The notes under the pieces: model-generated
What the model was told of the DNA's origin: nothing
The model's input: the letters and a program-made list of their open reading frames with translations, nothing else
Databases searched by the model: none
Assembly (NCBI GenBank): GCA_902796155.1
Contig: CADBNZ010000041.1
Location: 1 to 41,635 of the forward strand
Length of the DNA stretch: 41,635 nucleotides
Direction of reading: 5' to 3'
Source: an uncultured Pseudomonadota bacterium
Lineage (GTDB): Bacteria > Pseudomonadota > Alphaproteobacteria > UBA3830
Position numbers and translations under genes: made by a program
In this document: positions 26,571 through 35,749 of the stretch, one piece after another
Numbering within the stretch: position 1 is the stretch's first letter
How the letters are laid out: every line of letters begins with the position of its first letter

Positions 26571-27830
26571 ATGAAAAATATAAAAAATAATATGATTCGT
26601 ATAAATAATCAGGTGTCAGATCGTCCGAAGTGGGAGCAAATCGCAAGGCCAAATCAACTTGCGCCACCCGGGAATTGGAATGTTTGGATGATTCTTGCAG
26701 GCAGGGGTTTTGGAAAAACGCGGTCTGCAGCTGAGGCAATTAAAAAATGGGTTTTGAGCGGCAATTATAAAAGAATCGCCCTCATAGCTAACACAATTCA
26801 AGAAGCCAGGCAGGTTATGGTTGAAGGGGAAAGCGGATTGCTTTCAATTTCGGCAGATGAGGATGAAAAACCGCAGTTTTTCTCATCTCGAAGGCTCTTA
26901 ATATGGCCGAACGGAGCTATTGCGACCCTCTATGGCGCAGAGAATTACGAACATTTGCGAGGTCCACAATTCGATGCTGCTTGGATAGATGAGTTCGCGA
27001 AATTTCAACATCCGAAAGAGACATTTGAGCAGCTGTCTTTTTCTTTGCGACTCGGAATTAATCCAAAAATAATTCTGACGACAACGCCACGTCCGATTCA
27101 GTTTATAAAAGATCTTATGAAAAGAGATGATGTTGTTACTGTACGAGGGACTTCGCTGGAAAATATCGATAATCTTTCTCCGACATTTCTGAAACAGTTG
27201 GAATATTAAAAAGGAACTCGTCTCAAAGCCCAAGAAATATACGCCGAAATTGTGGAAAACCAACAAAACACATTGTGGGCGTGGGAAGATATTGAATCAT
27301 GCTATAAAAATCCTCCACATTTTATGGATAACGTCGTTATTGGAGTCGATCCCGCAATGACTTCAAATGACAGCAGCGATGAAACGGGGATAATTGTTGC
27401 TGGCATGGATGCGGTTGGCAAAGCGTATGTTTTGGACGACCTTAGCATGTCGGCGGCGCCTAATGTTTGGGCCAAACGAGTTGTTGAGGCGTATCACAAA
27501 TACGGCGCACGGCTTGCGGTTATAGAAAGAAATGCGGGAGGTGAGCTGTTGGACAATCTTATAAAGTCGATTGATGGCGATATAAAGGTAAAGTCCGTTT
27601 ATGCTCATAAATCAAAGATAATTCGTGCCGAGCCAATTGTGCTTTTGTACCAAACAAAGATGATTTTTCACGCTCGACAGTTTCATAAACTTGAAATGCA
27701 AATGGCGACATATGAACCAAAAAGCAAATCGCCTGATCGTCTTGATGCTATGGTGTGGGCAATGAGCGAGTTATTCCACATAACAGGCGGAAAAGACGGG
27801 AATGTCAGTCCAATTGTGTGGAAGATTTAA
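26571..27830 (+). pseudogene. GTA/phage large terminase, interrupted by an in-frame TAA
   Basis: The gene encodes the DNA-packaging ATPase-nuclease of gene transfer agent or phage type. The ATPase half has WMILAGRGFGKTRSAAEAI (Walker A), AWIDEFAKF (Walker B) and ILTTTPRPIQFIKDL (coupling motif). The nuclease half has VIGVDPAMTSNDSSDETGIIVAG and ends SPDRLDAMVWAMSEL. A single TAA at 27207-27209 divides them: ...TFLKQLEY-stop-KGTRLKAQEIYAEI, and the frame is the same on both sides. Relatives have a coding residue there, before the GTRL segment. There is no indel. AGGAAG precedes ATG 26571. No portal, capsid or protease genes are nearby, so this is an orphan remnant unless the stop is read through. 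Confidence 0.88.
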
Positions 27831-27899
27831 ACTTTTGCAGAAACTGTGTTTTATGTATCAAAAATGCTTAAAATAAACACCGAAATTTGATAAAAAATT

Positions 27900-28274
27900 A
27901 TGAAAGAATGGAGAATATTCGTAGATATGAAATTTTCAGCAGAACAAGGCATGCATAAGAAGGCTTTCGGAATAGATATAGTTGAACTATGCTCTTCAAA
28001 TAACCCATTTCCAATAGATGGGGCGGTTGCTTATTTTAGAAATAATGAATATCCATGCAAAATAAATCATGGTTTTTATGAAATGTTTTATATTTTAGAT
28101 GGTGAATGTTCAATTGTATTTGAAGATAAGGTTGTGGAACTTAAAAAAGGTGATATGCATGTCATAGAGCCGGAAAAGAAACACATCACGCAAGCGAAAT
28201 ATGCGGATATTTTCATAGTTTGCAATCCTCCTTTTGATATAAAAAATGTTGAATTTTGTGAGATGAATAGCTAA
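27900..28274 (+). CDS. Small cupin-domain protein
   Basis: A 124-aa protein of the cupin superfamily. The double-stranded beta-helix motifs are visible: NHGFYEMFYILDGECSIVFEDKVVELKKGDMHVIEPEKKHI. The H/E pattern of the first motif is partly kept and the last histidine sits in EKKHI, which is compatible with a metal site. It could begin at ATG 27900 or ATG 27927; GGAG at 27910-27913 is rather distant for the second. The substrate cannot be told from sequence. It follows the terminase remnant by 69 bases and shows no clear operon partner. Confidence 0.75.
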   Translation: MKEWRIFVDMKFSAEQGMHKKAFGIDIVELCSSNNPFPIDGAVAYFRNNEYPCKINHGFYEMFYILDGECSIVFEDKVVELKKGDMHVIEPEKKHITQAKYADIFIVCNPPFDIKNVEFCEMNS

Positions 28275-28601
28275 TTATTTTTGCAAACATATAAAAATAT
28301 TGTAATTTTTTTTATTGTCTCCATAAAGTATTGTTTGAAGGGTGAGTAGACGAAGAATTGAGAGATATGTCTGCTTGGAGGCTTGAAAAGTAAAATCTCG
28401 CCATAGTCCCTGCATCAACACTTTGCCTGTCAAACATTGATTTTCCCGAACCGAAGGTTGGCGTAGCCAACAAAAGTTTAGAGAACCATTCGAATTCTTT
28501 TCTTAATTTATGTTAACATACATAGCTTAGAAAATGATCCTGGAATACAAAGACGTTGGCTATTACGGTCGTATCCAAGCCCAAAATATTGGATTTCTAC
28601 C
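28275..28601. other. Gap with a 66-codon open fragment, no recognised gene
   Basis: About 330 bases without a convincing gene. On the minus strand 28512-28312 is open without a usable start and includes a P-loop-like TPTFGSGKS, followed by SVDAGTMARFYFSSLQAD. It may be the end of a decayed gene. No tRNA or other RNA gene was recognised. Confidence 0.3.
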
Positions 28602-28629
28602 AAAAAACGCGAGCCTGAAAAGACTCGCG
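28602..28629 (-). terminator. Rho-independent terminator of the parvulin gene
   Basis: On the minus strand CGCGAG...CTCGCG forms a stem (extendable by two pairs) around a TTTTCA loop and is followed directly by six T. It lies 37 bases after the stop of the parvulin-type gene. Confidence 0.85.
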
Positions 28630-28665
28630 CCTTAAAAAAATGATAATTCTATCAAACTCCGAAAA

Positions 28666-29754
28666 TTAAGCAGCTGGTGTCGTAGCAGCAGGTTGTGCAG
28701 CTGGAGCAGCAGGAGTTACAGCAGCTTTTTGAGGCTCGATAGGAGAACCATCCTCATTAAATCTGGTCACATTAAACTGCTTCGCCAAACGCTCTATCAG
28801 TTTCATAATTTCTTCCTGAACAATCATTTGCTTCAGAGAATCTTTAATTTCCTCAAATTTTTGAGGTGAAGTATCTCTGCTGTCTCCCAATTTGAACACA
28901 TGATAACCATTGTCTGTTTTTAGAGCTTCCTTCGTATACTCGCCTTTTTTGATAGCTTCAAGTTTCTCTTTTATAGGAGATGGCAATATGCTTATCGCAA
29001 TATATCCCTCTCCTCCGCCCTTCTCCTTAGATGGCGCAAGGCTTTTTTCCTTTGCTACTTTGCCGAAATCTTCGCCTTTATTAAGGCGCTCTATAACAGC
29101 CTTTGCTTCATCTTCTGAGCTAAGCATTATGTGATAAACTTGCGTTTCCTTGATTTTCTTAAACTCAACCAAGTACTTTGTATAGCGAGCTTTCAAAGCA
29201 GCTTCATTTTCAGCTTTAGGAGCAACCTCCTTCATTAAGAACGTTCTTGCGAGAAGATCGTTTTTCATATTTTCCAAATGTTCCGTGAATTCTTTTGTCT
29301 TATCCATTCCTGCTTTTTTAGCCTGTTCAACCATGAGATACGAGCTAATCAACTGATCCAAGCACATAACAAACAGCTTGTCCTCCGGAACTCCTTGCGT
29401 TAGCTGAGGAGGAAGCGACTTAATAATTTTGAGAACATCACTGCGTCTATATTCCTTTGAACGACCGATTTTTGCGACAACAGGATCCCCTTTAATCTCT
29501 TTTTTCGGAGCTGGAGCTGCTTGCGGAGCAGTTACAGTCGTACCAGATGCTGTATTTTCTGCTGTTTTGCTCTCAGCAGGAGTACTTTCCACTGCAGAAT
29601 CTGTTTTGTTTTCGCTATCAGAGAAAGCCTCGTTAGTCTGCTCAGTTGTATCAGCCTTATCCTTCTTAAAATCTTTTGATAAAGCACCACCATACAGAAA
29701 TTCACAACAAAAAAACGATAAGACTACCGCTGCGCAACCCAATTTAACTCTCAT
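28666..29754 (-). CDS. Periplasmic peptidyl-prolyl isomerase, parvulin/SurA-like
   Basis: A 362-aa protein. I start it at ATG 29754, giving signal peptide MRVKLGCAAVVLSFFCCEFLYG; an upstream ATG at 29859 would bury this signal. A Thr/Ala/Glu-rich linker is followed by a SurA_N-type segment (PVVAKIGRSKEYRRSDVLKIIKSLP...LFVMCLDQLISSYLMVEQAKKAGM) and one rotamase domain (VYHIMLSSEDEAKAVIERLNKGEDFGKVAKEKSLAPSKEKGGGEGYI...NGYHVFKLGD). The last 25 residues are Ala/Pro-rich. It probably folds outer-membrane proteins in the periplasm. A terminator follows. Confidence 0.88.
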   Translation of the reverse strand: MRVKLGCAAVVLSFFCCEFLYGGALSKDFKKDKADTTEQTNEAFSDSENKTDSAVESTPAESKTAENTASGTTVTAPQAAPAPKKEIKGDPVVAKIGRSKEYRRSDVLKIIKSLPPQLTQGVPEDKLFVMCLDQLISSYLMVEQAKKAGMDKTKEFTEHLENMKNDLLARTFLMKEVAPKAENEAALKARYTKYLVEFKKIKETQVYHIMLSSEDEAKAVIERLNKGEDFGKVAKEKSLAPSKEKGGGEGYIAISILPSPIKEKLEAIKKGEYTKEALKTDNGYHVFKLGDSRDTSPQKFEEIKDSLKQMIVQEEIMKLIERLAKQFNVTRFNEDGSPIEPQKAAVTPAAPAAQPAATTPAA

Positions 29755-30152
29755 AGCTATATCCCTAATCTTCACCAATATCATATGAGCGAAAAACGGA
29801 AAAAAACCGCATACACACTCAACAGGCTGTATTGTACTTTGCATTAGAAAAATACGCAATAAAAATAAAAAACGAAAGAAACATATTGCGGCTTAAAACC
29901 AAAAGCCGAAAGATTTATTAAGTCTGTGATCTTCTAAATCGAACAATTTAGCTTCAATTTTTCCGCGTTCTGCGCCGGTAATCGATTGTATTTGCTGACA
30001 TTTTCAGTGTATTCCTTGTTAATTGAGTAATCTCTCATGTAAAAATAATCCAATCAACCTAGACGATTACTCAGCCCTTTTCTTCACTAAATCGTCCAGC
30101 TTCTAGTTTTGTGAATTTGAAAGCAATGATTGAAACGGTTAGAAATACAAAT
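29755..30152. other. Gap with no recognised gene
   Basis: About 400 bases upstream of the parvulin gene. Two short minus-strand frames (for example 30038-29934, 34 codons) look mildly coding but have no ribosome binding site and no recognisable motif; they could be remnants of a decayed gene. The promoter of the parvulin gene must be here, but I found no clear -35/-10 pair. Confidence 0.3.
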
Positions 30153-30184
30153 CTCACGTCCTGAGATTAACCAGGACGCGAGAT
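30153..30184 (-). terminator. Terminator-like hairpin after the leucine-rich protein gene
   Basis: Minus strand TCTCGCGTCCTG pairs with CAGGACGTGAGA (11 Watson-Crick pairs and one G-T) around an 8-base loop, followed by TTTGTATTTCT. It is 51 bases after the stop codon. Confidence 0.65.
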
Positions 30185-30235
30185 TCTGAAAAACTAAACT
30201 GTCAAAAGTAGAACTCAATGGTTATTCACAAATAT

Positions 30236-30841
30236 TTACTTTGAAAAGGCGTCTTTGTAATAACTATCCCAGGCAAAACCGCGTTCTTCCATTGTTTTTC
30301 TAAAGGTGTCAGAAACATTCCTTGCGGGAAAAATACCGAAATTTCTCAAACTGTTAGGAAGGCTATCCAGTATTAGTTCCTCATTTTCCGTTGCATCATC
30401 AGCATTCATGTGCATAAATAGCGTTTCTAATTCTGACATGTTTCGTATAACATTAAAAACGGATACTGGCATTCTAAGTCCTTGAAAACCCAACTCCTTT
30501 AAATGAGGAAAACGCCTCAATACCTCAACCAATTCAGCTTCACAAACACGGAAAAGCCCTGTAACATCAGAAATCGTGAGCCTTTCCAAACTCTCAGGCG
30601 CTTGTTGCAACATTGTTACAGCATTGTCCGAATTTGCTATGCGCGAATTTGCAAAATCTGATTCTGTTCCTCTAGCTTTATCTAAAGCTAATTCTATGTG
30701 CAAATCTTTTACGTGCATATTTTTAAGCGCCTCCTCGCTTGGGATGGGCTCAGTTGGAATTGCTTCCGTTCCCTCCACTGTGGTTTCTCCTATAAACAAT
30801 GCCGCAGTTGCAGCTAACAAATACTTATTTGATGTCTTCAT
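30236..30841 (-). CDS. Small secreted leucine-rich (LRR-like) protein
   Basis: A 201-aa protein of unknown function. ATG 30841 has GGAG 7 bases upstream and gives a signal peptide (KYLLAATAALFIGETTVEG); the upstream 27 codons are not needed. The body has LRR-like spacing: LERLTISDVTGLF, LVEVLRRFPHLKELGFQGLRMP, VIRNMSELETLFMHM, LDSLPNSLRNFGIF, with repeats about 24 residues apart. LRR proteins with export signals in host-associated bacteria often act on host targets; that role here is inference. It stands alone with its own promoter region and terminator. Confidence 0.65.
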   Translation of the reverse strand: MKTSNKYLLAATAALFIGETTVEGTEAIPTEPIPSEEALKNMHVKDLHIELALDKARGTESDFANSRIANSDNAVTMLQQAPESLERLTISDVTGLFRVCEAELVEVLRRFPHLKELGFQGLRMPVSVFNVIRNMSELETLFMHMNADDATENEELILDSLPNSLRNFGIFPARNVSDTFRKTMEERGFAWDSYYKDAFSK

Positions 30842-30930
30842 TTTCTTTCTCCTTCTTTCTACATCAAACCCATTTCGCATATAGCTCAAACTCATAAAAT
30901 GGCTGAAACTTACACGAAACATCCAAAAAT

Positions 30931-30956
30931 ACCCTTATAGGGTAACATAAGTTACC
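30931..30956. promoter_or_regulatory. Overlapping inverted repeats upstream of the leucine-rich protein gene
   Basis: ACCC-TTATA-GGGT (30931-30943) overlaps GGTAAC-ATAA-GTTACC (30941-30956), about 90-115 bases before the start codon. A TTGACA on the minus strand lies immediately upstream (rc of 30962-30967). The arrangement looks like operator sites in a promoter, but the regulator is unknown. Confidence 0.4.
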
Positions 30957-31032
30957 GTTATTGTCAAGTGGTTTTTAAATATTTTTTTGAAAAACACAAA
31001 CAAAGCTGGATCCACACGATTTAGTAGACCTC

Positions 31033-31106
31033 TGCAAAAGTAATTTTGAACATTTTTTAGACTCTGATAATCAGAAGCCCCAAAATGCCATTTTCGACTT
31101 TCGCAA
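31033..31106. repeat. MITE-like intergenic repeat, copy B
   Basis: Inverted copy of the 3960-4034 element, beginning TCTGCAAAAGT-like (TGCAAAAGT) and ending GACTTTCGCAA. Read on the minus strand it has TTGCGAAAGTCGAAAATGGC at one end. It lies 30 bases after the dnaE stop codon. A single end-like ACTTTTGCAG is also seen near 27832. Confidence 0.6.
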
Positions 31107-31136
31107 GGACTTTAATATGCTATATCGATAAATTTA

Positions 31137-34100
31137 TCAATTATTTTCCTGGATTATCTCCACATTTTCGACACCGACAATGTTTCTCATATCTAAAATA
31201 TCATGTGCCGTAAGGAAATATTTTTCCGGCAGAATGATTTTTTTTCCGTCAGCAAATATTAGCTCGATTTTTGTTGTTCCGTCTTTTCTGAAATGATTGA
31301 TAAAATTCTTGATTTTTTGCAATTCCGCCAATCCGCCGATTTTCATGCGCATGATTTGATTTTTTGGACCTAGGTGAACGTTTTTCCGCAAGTTATCGCT
31401 GTGATATCCTACTCCACTCGAAAAATTTTCATCAAAAATTTGCACTTTATCAGCTGTAATTCTCAATTGATCTTCAAAACGCGAACAGCTAATGCTTAAA
31501 ACAACGATATTTCCTTCCTCTAATAAGCTACCGTAATTAGATAACGCTTCAGAAAACAAAGAAACTTCAGCTGAACAAGAAGAATCGGAAACTTGCAAAA
31601 TACAAAAACGATTATGGCTTTTCGTGGTCTTGTAATTTACACTATTTATAATAACAACTACACGTGTTTTTGGATATTCTTTTGCCTCCATCAAAGTCGG
31701 GAAATGTAATTCTTTCAATATTGATTCGTATTGCTCCATAGGATGTGCGGAAAGATAAAATCCTATCACATTAAATTCGTTTTGCAGCTTATCCGTTATG
31801 CTCCATTCGGGAACATCTGCCAGTTTAGGTTCCTCTGTATCAAACAAAGACGACTGTTCGGAATTATCTTTAAACGCCATTATCTCGCTGATCGATTCAA
31901 AAAGTTGACGCCTGTTAGGATGTAAACTGTCAAACACTCCCGCCTTAATATAATGCTCAAGAGATTTTCTTGTAATTATTTTCAGTTTCGACATGCGTTT
32001 ATAAAAGTCGAAAACAGATTTAAACTTACCGTTCGTTTCACGCTCTTTGACTATTTCTCTTACAGCTTGATCGCCGCTGCTCTTGATTGCCGTTAAACTG
32101 TATCTGATAGAATTATCTTCGTAATTAACAGCAAAGTCATGCTCAGATAAATTGATATCAGGAGGCATAATCGTAATGCCGTTTTTCTTCGCGTCCTGAT
32201 AATAGGCATATAATTTGTCGGTATTAGAACTATCAAGAGTCATGATCGCCGCAAAAAACTCAATCGTATAATTTGCTTTTAGATAGGCCGTTTGATAAGT
32301 AAGAATTCCATAAGGAGTAGAGTGAGATTTGTTAAATCCATAGCTTGCAAACTTACTCATTTGCTCAAAAAGGGTTTCGGCTATGTTTAGATCGATTCCA
32401 CGCTCGACCGCTCCATCGATAAATCGTTTTTTCTGCGCCCGCATTTCTTCTTTGTTTTTCTTTCCCATTGCGCGACGCAAAATATCTGCCTGCCCCAACG
32501 AATATCCGCCAATTTCCTGAGCAATCTGCATAACTTGCTCTTGGTAAACCATAACGCCATATGTTTCTTCAAGAATCGGCTTCAGTTTTTCATGAAGATA
32601 CGTAATCGGTTCTTCACCATGTTTGCAAGCAATGTATTTTGGAATATCGTCCATAGGTCCCGGGCGATAAAGAGCGACAAGAGCGATCAAATCTTCGATT
32701 CTATCAGGCCGAAGTCGTTTCAATACCTCGCGCATTCCTCCACTTTCTATTTGGAACACGCCCACACAATTTATTTTATGCAAAAGATCGAAGGTTTTTT
32801 TATCATCCAAAGGAATATCTTGCGAAGTTAAATTTACTCCGCGCCTTTTTATAAAATCTAATGCCTTTTGAATAACCGTAAGAGTCTTTAGCCCAAGAAA
32901 ATCGAATTTAATTAACCCCGCACTTTCTACATATTTCATAGAAAACTGAGTAACTGGCATAATAGATCGTTGATCTTTATATAACGGCACTATTTCCTTC
33001 AAAATTTTATCGGAAATAACGACACCTGCAGCATGAACTGAAGCGTGCCTGTTCAATCCTTCAAGACGAAGTGCAATTTCCATGAGCCTTTTTACTTGCG
33101 GATCGGATTCTATAAGATCACTGAGAGCCTTTTCCGATTTGATCGCATCAGATAGTGTTACAGGATTTGTTGGATTAAACGGAATCAGCTTCGAAATTTT
33201 ATCCATAAATCCATAAGGAAGCGCCAAAACTCTGCCAACATCTTTAACAACGGCTCTGGCCTGCAGTTTTCCGAAAGTTATAATTTGCGCAACAGATTCA
33301 TAACCATACTTCCTTTGAACGTAATACATAACTTCATCGCGACGTTCCTGACAAAAATCGACGTCGAAATCCGGCATTGATACACGATCAGGATTGAGAA
33401 AACGCTCGAAGAAAAGTTTAAAGCGAATTGGGTCCACATCCGTTATTTTTATCGACCATGCAACTATCGAACCGGCGCCCGAACCTCGCCCGGGCCCAAC
33501 AGGAATACCTTGCGATTTCGCCCAACAAACATAATCAGCAACGATGAGAAAGTATCCGCTGAATCCCATTTTTTCTATCACGCCTAATTCATATTCCATG
33601 CGCTCGAAATATGTCGGTCTAATCTGATCAAAATCAGGTTGAGATTTTATGCGTTCCAATCTTTCTTCAAGACCGTTTTTCGCCATCTCACGAAGAGTCT
33701 CTTCCTGCGTTTTTCCATTCGGCGTTTTGAATTGGGGCATGAATGGCTTTATTTTATGCAAACAAAATGCACACCGTTGAGCAATGGCAAGAGTATTTTC
33801 GATCGCTTCCGGAAGATTTTCAAATAACTCATTCATTTCTTGCGGCGATTTGAAATAAAACTCCGGAGATGATGTTTTTCGTTCGATATCAAAAATCGTT
33901 TTTATCTGAGCAATGCAAATAAGTGCATCATGAGCTTCAAAATCATCTTTTGATGGAAAACAAACGTTATTTGTCGCGACAAGAGGGATATTATAATCGT
34001 ATGCTAAATCTATCGCATGGTTTTCTATTTTTTGCTCGTTAAAATTATTATGTCTGGACAACTCAATATATAAACGATTATCGAATTTTTTTTGAAGAAA

Positions 34101-34583
34101 CTCCAAATAATCCTTTGCGCCGTCGATATCATCATTCAATAACAGCTCGCCAAACGAACCATAAATCCCCCCTGTGACCAAAATAATGTCTTCAGAAAAA
34201 TTTCCGAGCGTATCTAACGAAATTTCGGGATATTCTTCCGACGTCGAATCAAGATAAGAACTCGTAACAAGTTGAATAAGATTTTTATAGCCGTTTTTAT
34301 TTTTGGCGTACAACAAAACATTCGTCGGATGATCGATTTTTTTCAGATGTTTTACATTCAATTGGCAGCCGATAATATGCTGTATGCCGTGTTCTGATAA
34401 TTTCGTGGAAAGTTCCAAAGTACCAAATAAATTATTGGTATCAGTGACCGCGACAGCCGGCATATTATATTGTTCGCATAATTCTATAAGTTTTTCGGTT
34501 TTTACTGCGCCTTCAGCAAGAGAATATGTCGAGTGCAATCTTAAATGTACAAAATTTGCGTTTGCGCGGCTTTTTGCTGTCAT
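31137..34583 (-). CDS. dnaE: DNA polymerase III alpha subunit
   Basis: The 1148-aa replicative polymerase. The N-terminal PHP domain (FVHLRLHSTYSLAEGAVK, VAVTDTNNLFG) is followed by the catalytic core: GPGRGSGAGSIVAWSI, FLNPDRVSMPDFDVDFCQERRDEV (catalytic Asp-Val-Asp), and LNRHASVHAAGVVIS. ALYRPGPMDDIPKYI, YGVMVYQEQVMQIAQEIGGYSLGQADILRRAMGKK and FNKSHSTPYGILTYQTAYLKANY are universal DnaE segments. An OB-fold region lies near the C terminus (VVVIINSVNYKTTKSHNRFCILQV). Its ATG overlaps the lolD stop by one base. Length is normal. Confidence 0.98.
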   Translation of the reverse strand: MTAKSRANANFVHLRLHSTYSLAEGAVKTEKLIELCEQYNMPAVAVTDTNNLFGTLELSTKLSEHGIQHIIGCQLNVKHLKKIDHPTNVLLYAKNKNGYKNLIQLVTSSYLDSTSEEYPEISLDTLGNFSEDIILVTGGIYGSFGELLLNDDIDGAKDYLEFLQKKFDNRLYIELSRHNNFNEQKIENHAIDLAYDYNIPLVATNNVCFPSKDDFEAHDALICIAQIKTIFDIERKTSSPEFYFKSPQEMNELFENLPEAIENTLAIAQRCAFCLHKIKPFMPQFKTPNGKTQEETLREMAKNGLEERLERIKSQPDFDQIRPTYFERMEYELGVIEKMGFSGYFLIVADYVCWAKSQGIPVGPGRGSGAGSIVAWSIKITDVDPIRFKLFFERFLNPDRVSMPDFDVDFCQERRDEVMYYVQRKYGYESVAQIITFGKLQARAVVKDVGRVLALPYGFMDKISKLIPFNPTNPVTLSDAIKSEKALSDLIESDPQVKRLMEIALRLEGLNRHASVHAAGVVISDKILKEIVPLYKDQRSIMPVTQFSMKYVESAGLIKFDFLGLKTLTVIQKALDFIKRRGVNLTSQDIPLDDKKTFDLLHKINCVGVFQIESGGMREVLKRLRPDRIEDLIALVALYRPGPMDDIPKYIACKHGEEPITYLHEKLKPILEETYGVMVYQEQVMQIAQEIGGYSLGQADILRRAMGKKNKEEMRAQKKRFIDGAVERGIDLNIAETLFEQMSKFASYGFNKSHSTPYGILTYQTAYLKANYTIEFFAAIMTLDSSNTDKLYAYYQDAKKNGITIMPPDINLSEHDFAVNYEDNSIRYSLTAIKSSGDQAVREIVKERETNGKFKSVFDFYKRMSKLKIITRKSLEHYIKAGVFDSLHPNRRQLFESISEIMAFKDNSEQSSLFDTEEPKLADVPEWSITDKLQNEFNVIGFYLSAHPMEQYESILKELHFPTLMEAKEYPKTRVVVIINSVNYKTTKSHNRFCILQVSDSSCSAEVSLFSEALSNYGSLLEEGNIVVLSISCSRFEDQLRITADKVQIFDENFSSGVGYHSDNLRKNVHLGPKNQIMRMKIGGLAELQKIKNFINHFRKDGTTKIELIFADGKKIILPEKYFLTAHDILDMRNIVGVENVEIIQENN

Positions 34584-35260
34584 TATCTTTCCAATAATCG
34601 CCCTTCAGAAATATAGTAAGTCCGATCCATTTTTTCGACAAGTTCTTCGTTATGCGTAGCGATTATAGCTGACATTTTGTTTGCTTGAGCGATTTTCAAA
34701 AGGTCATCGAATACCAACATTGCAGTTTCATAATCCAAATTACCGGTTGGCTCATCAGCAAGCAAAATTTCCGGTTCATTTGCCACGGCACGAGCGATTG
34801 CCACACGCTGTTTTTGGCCTCCTGACAGCTCTGAAGGAAGAGCGTTTATTTTTTCTCGCAAGCCTAATTCAGAAAGCAAATGAACTGCTTTTTCATAGGC
34901 GATTTTTCGAGAAATTCCGCGAATTAATTGAGGAAGAATAACGTTTTCAGCGGCAGAAAATTCTTGCAAAAGGTGGTGATATTGATAAACGAACCCCAAT
35001 TTCGCTAATCGAAAATTTGTTTTTTCTTCGTCTGAAATATTTTCAATATGTTTTCCGCAAATGTATATGTCTCCTGAAGTTGGTGAATCGAGAAGACCGC
35101 ATATGTGCAGTAAAGTCGATTTTCCCGAACCGGACGGCCCTAGCAACGCAACAAATTCGCTTTTTTTTACGCTTAAAGAGACTTCATTCAGAACAAATAC
35201 ATCACTTACGTTATAACGTTTGCTGATTTTTTCTAATTTTAATACGTTTGCGAAACTCAT
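34583..35260 (-). CDS. lolD: Lipoprotein-releasing ABC transporter ATPase LolD
   Basis: A 225-aa ATPase of the Lol system that releases lipoproteins from the inner membrane to the carrier LolA. Walker A is GPSGSGKST at residues 41-49, the family segment [22 protein letters not shown] includes the LolD motif, the signature is [15 protein letters not shown], and Walker B is [12 protein letters not shown]. LolC/E permease genes are not in the window. It follows the short atpC by 13 bases and precedes dnaE by overlap, an arrangement (lolD-dnaE) common in alphaproteobacteria. Confidence 0.95.
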   Translation of the reverse strand: MSFANVLKLEKISKRYNVSDVFVLNEVSLSVKKSEFVALLGPSGSGKSTLLHICGLLDSPTSGDIYICGKHIENISDEEKTNFRLAKLGFVYQYHHLLQEFSAAENVILPQLIRGISRKIAYEKAVHLLSELGLREKINALPSELSGGQKQRVAIARAVANEPEILLADEPTGNLDYETAMLVFDDLLKIAQANKMSAIIATHNEELVEKMDRTYYISEGRLLER

Positions 35261-35273
35261 TGTCTATAAAATG

Positions 35274-35510
35274 CTACAATACAAACACAGCGCAATTATC
35301 AGAAAATGAGCAAACCCCCGAATTTACGGGAATTGATAGAGGACGCTCAATCCCTTTTCGATAAATTTTCAACTTTCCGCTTTTCATAGAGGTGATAATG
35401 GAAATATGATTTGGCAGAAGACACATTTCGCCCTCCGTTGCCGGAACAACAACCTTATCGGCTTCACCATCAAACAATTTTTTCTCTAGCTCCAGCACTT
35501 TTACTTTCAT
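35274..35510 (-). CDS. atpC: ATP synthase epsilon subunit, short form, away from the atp operon
   Basis: A 78-aa protein matching the N-terminal beta-sandwich of F1 epsilon: VLELEKKLFDGEADKVVVPATEGEMCLLPNHISIITSMKSGKLKIY and a final VNSGVCSFSDNCAVFVL. The usual protein is about 130 aa with a C-terminal helical hairpin that inhibits the enzyme; that part is absent and a stop follows the beta domain. GAGG lies 6 bases before ATG 35510. No other atp gene is nearby, although epsilon is normally last in atpAGDC. It heads the lolD-dnaE block. The beta domain alone can support assembly in relatives, so the gene is probably functional. Confidence 0.82.
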   Translation of the reverse strand: MKVKVLELEKKLFDGEADKVVVPATEGEMCLLPNHISIITSMKSGKLKIYRKGIERPLSIPVNSGVCSFSDNCAVFVL

Positions 35511-35749
35511 AAAATACCTCTGCGAATTTTGTTACTGAAAAATAATTAACATGTTGATAATAACATATTGAGTTAATTTGTAGAATATTCATATTAGAAA
35601 GGATTTTTCTTTATATTTTCTAAGGTTATAAATAAACAAATTTCAAACGAAGAAAACCTTATTATTCTTTATCCTCTGTATCATTTTTTGTGATTTTTGA
35701 TTAAAATCATCAGAATGGTTTTTGTATTATTACATGGAAAGCGTACGTT
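35511..35749. other. Divergent promoter region between atpC and mlaE
   Basis: About 240 AT-rich bases between divergent operons. A weak palindrome (AACATGTT near 35549) is visible, and no gene or RNA was recognised. Promoters for both operons must lie here but no single -35/-10 pair stands out. Confidence 0.4.

Noticed and set aside
29934-30038. 34-codon minus-strand ORF
   Set aside because: No ribosome binding site, no motif, and no promoter; kept only as part of an unassigned gap.
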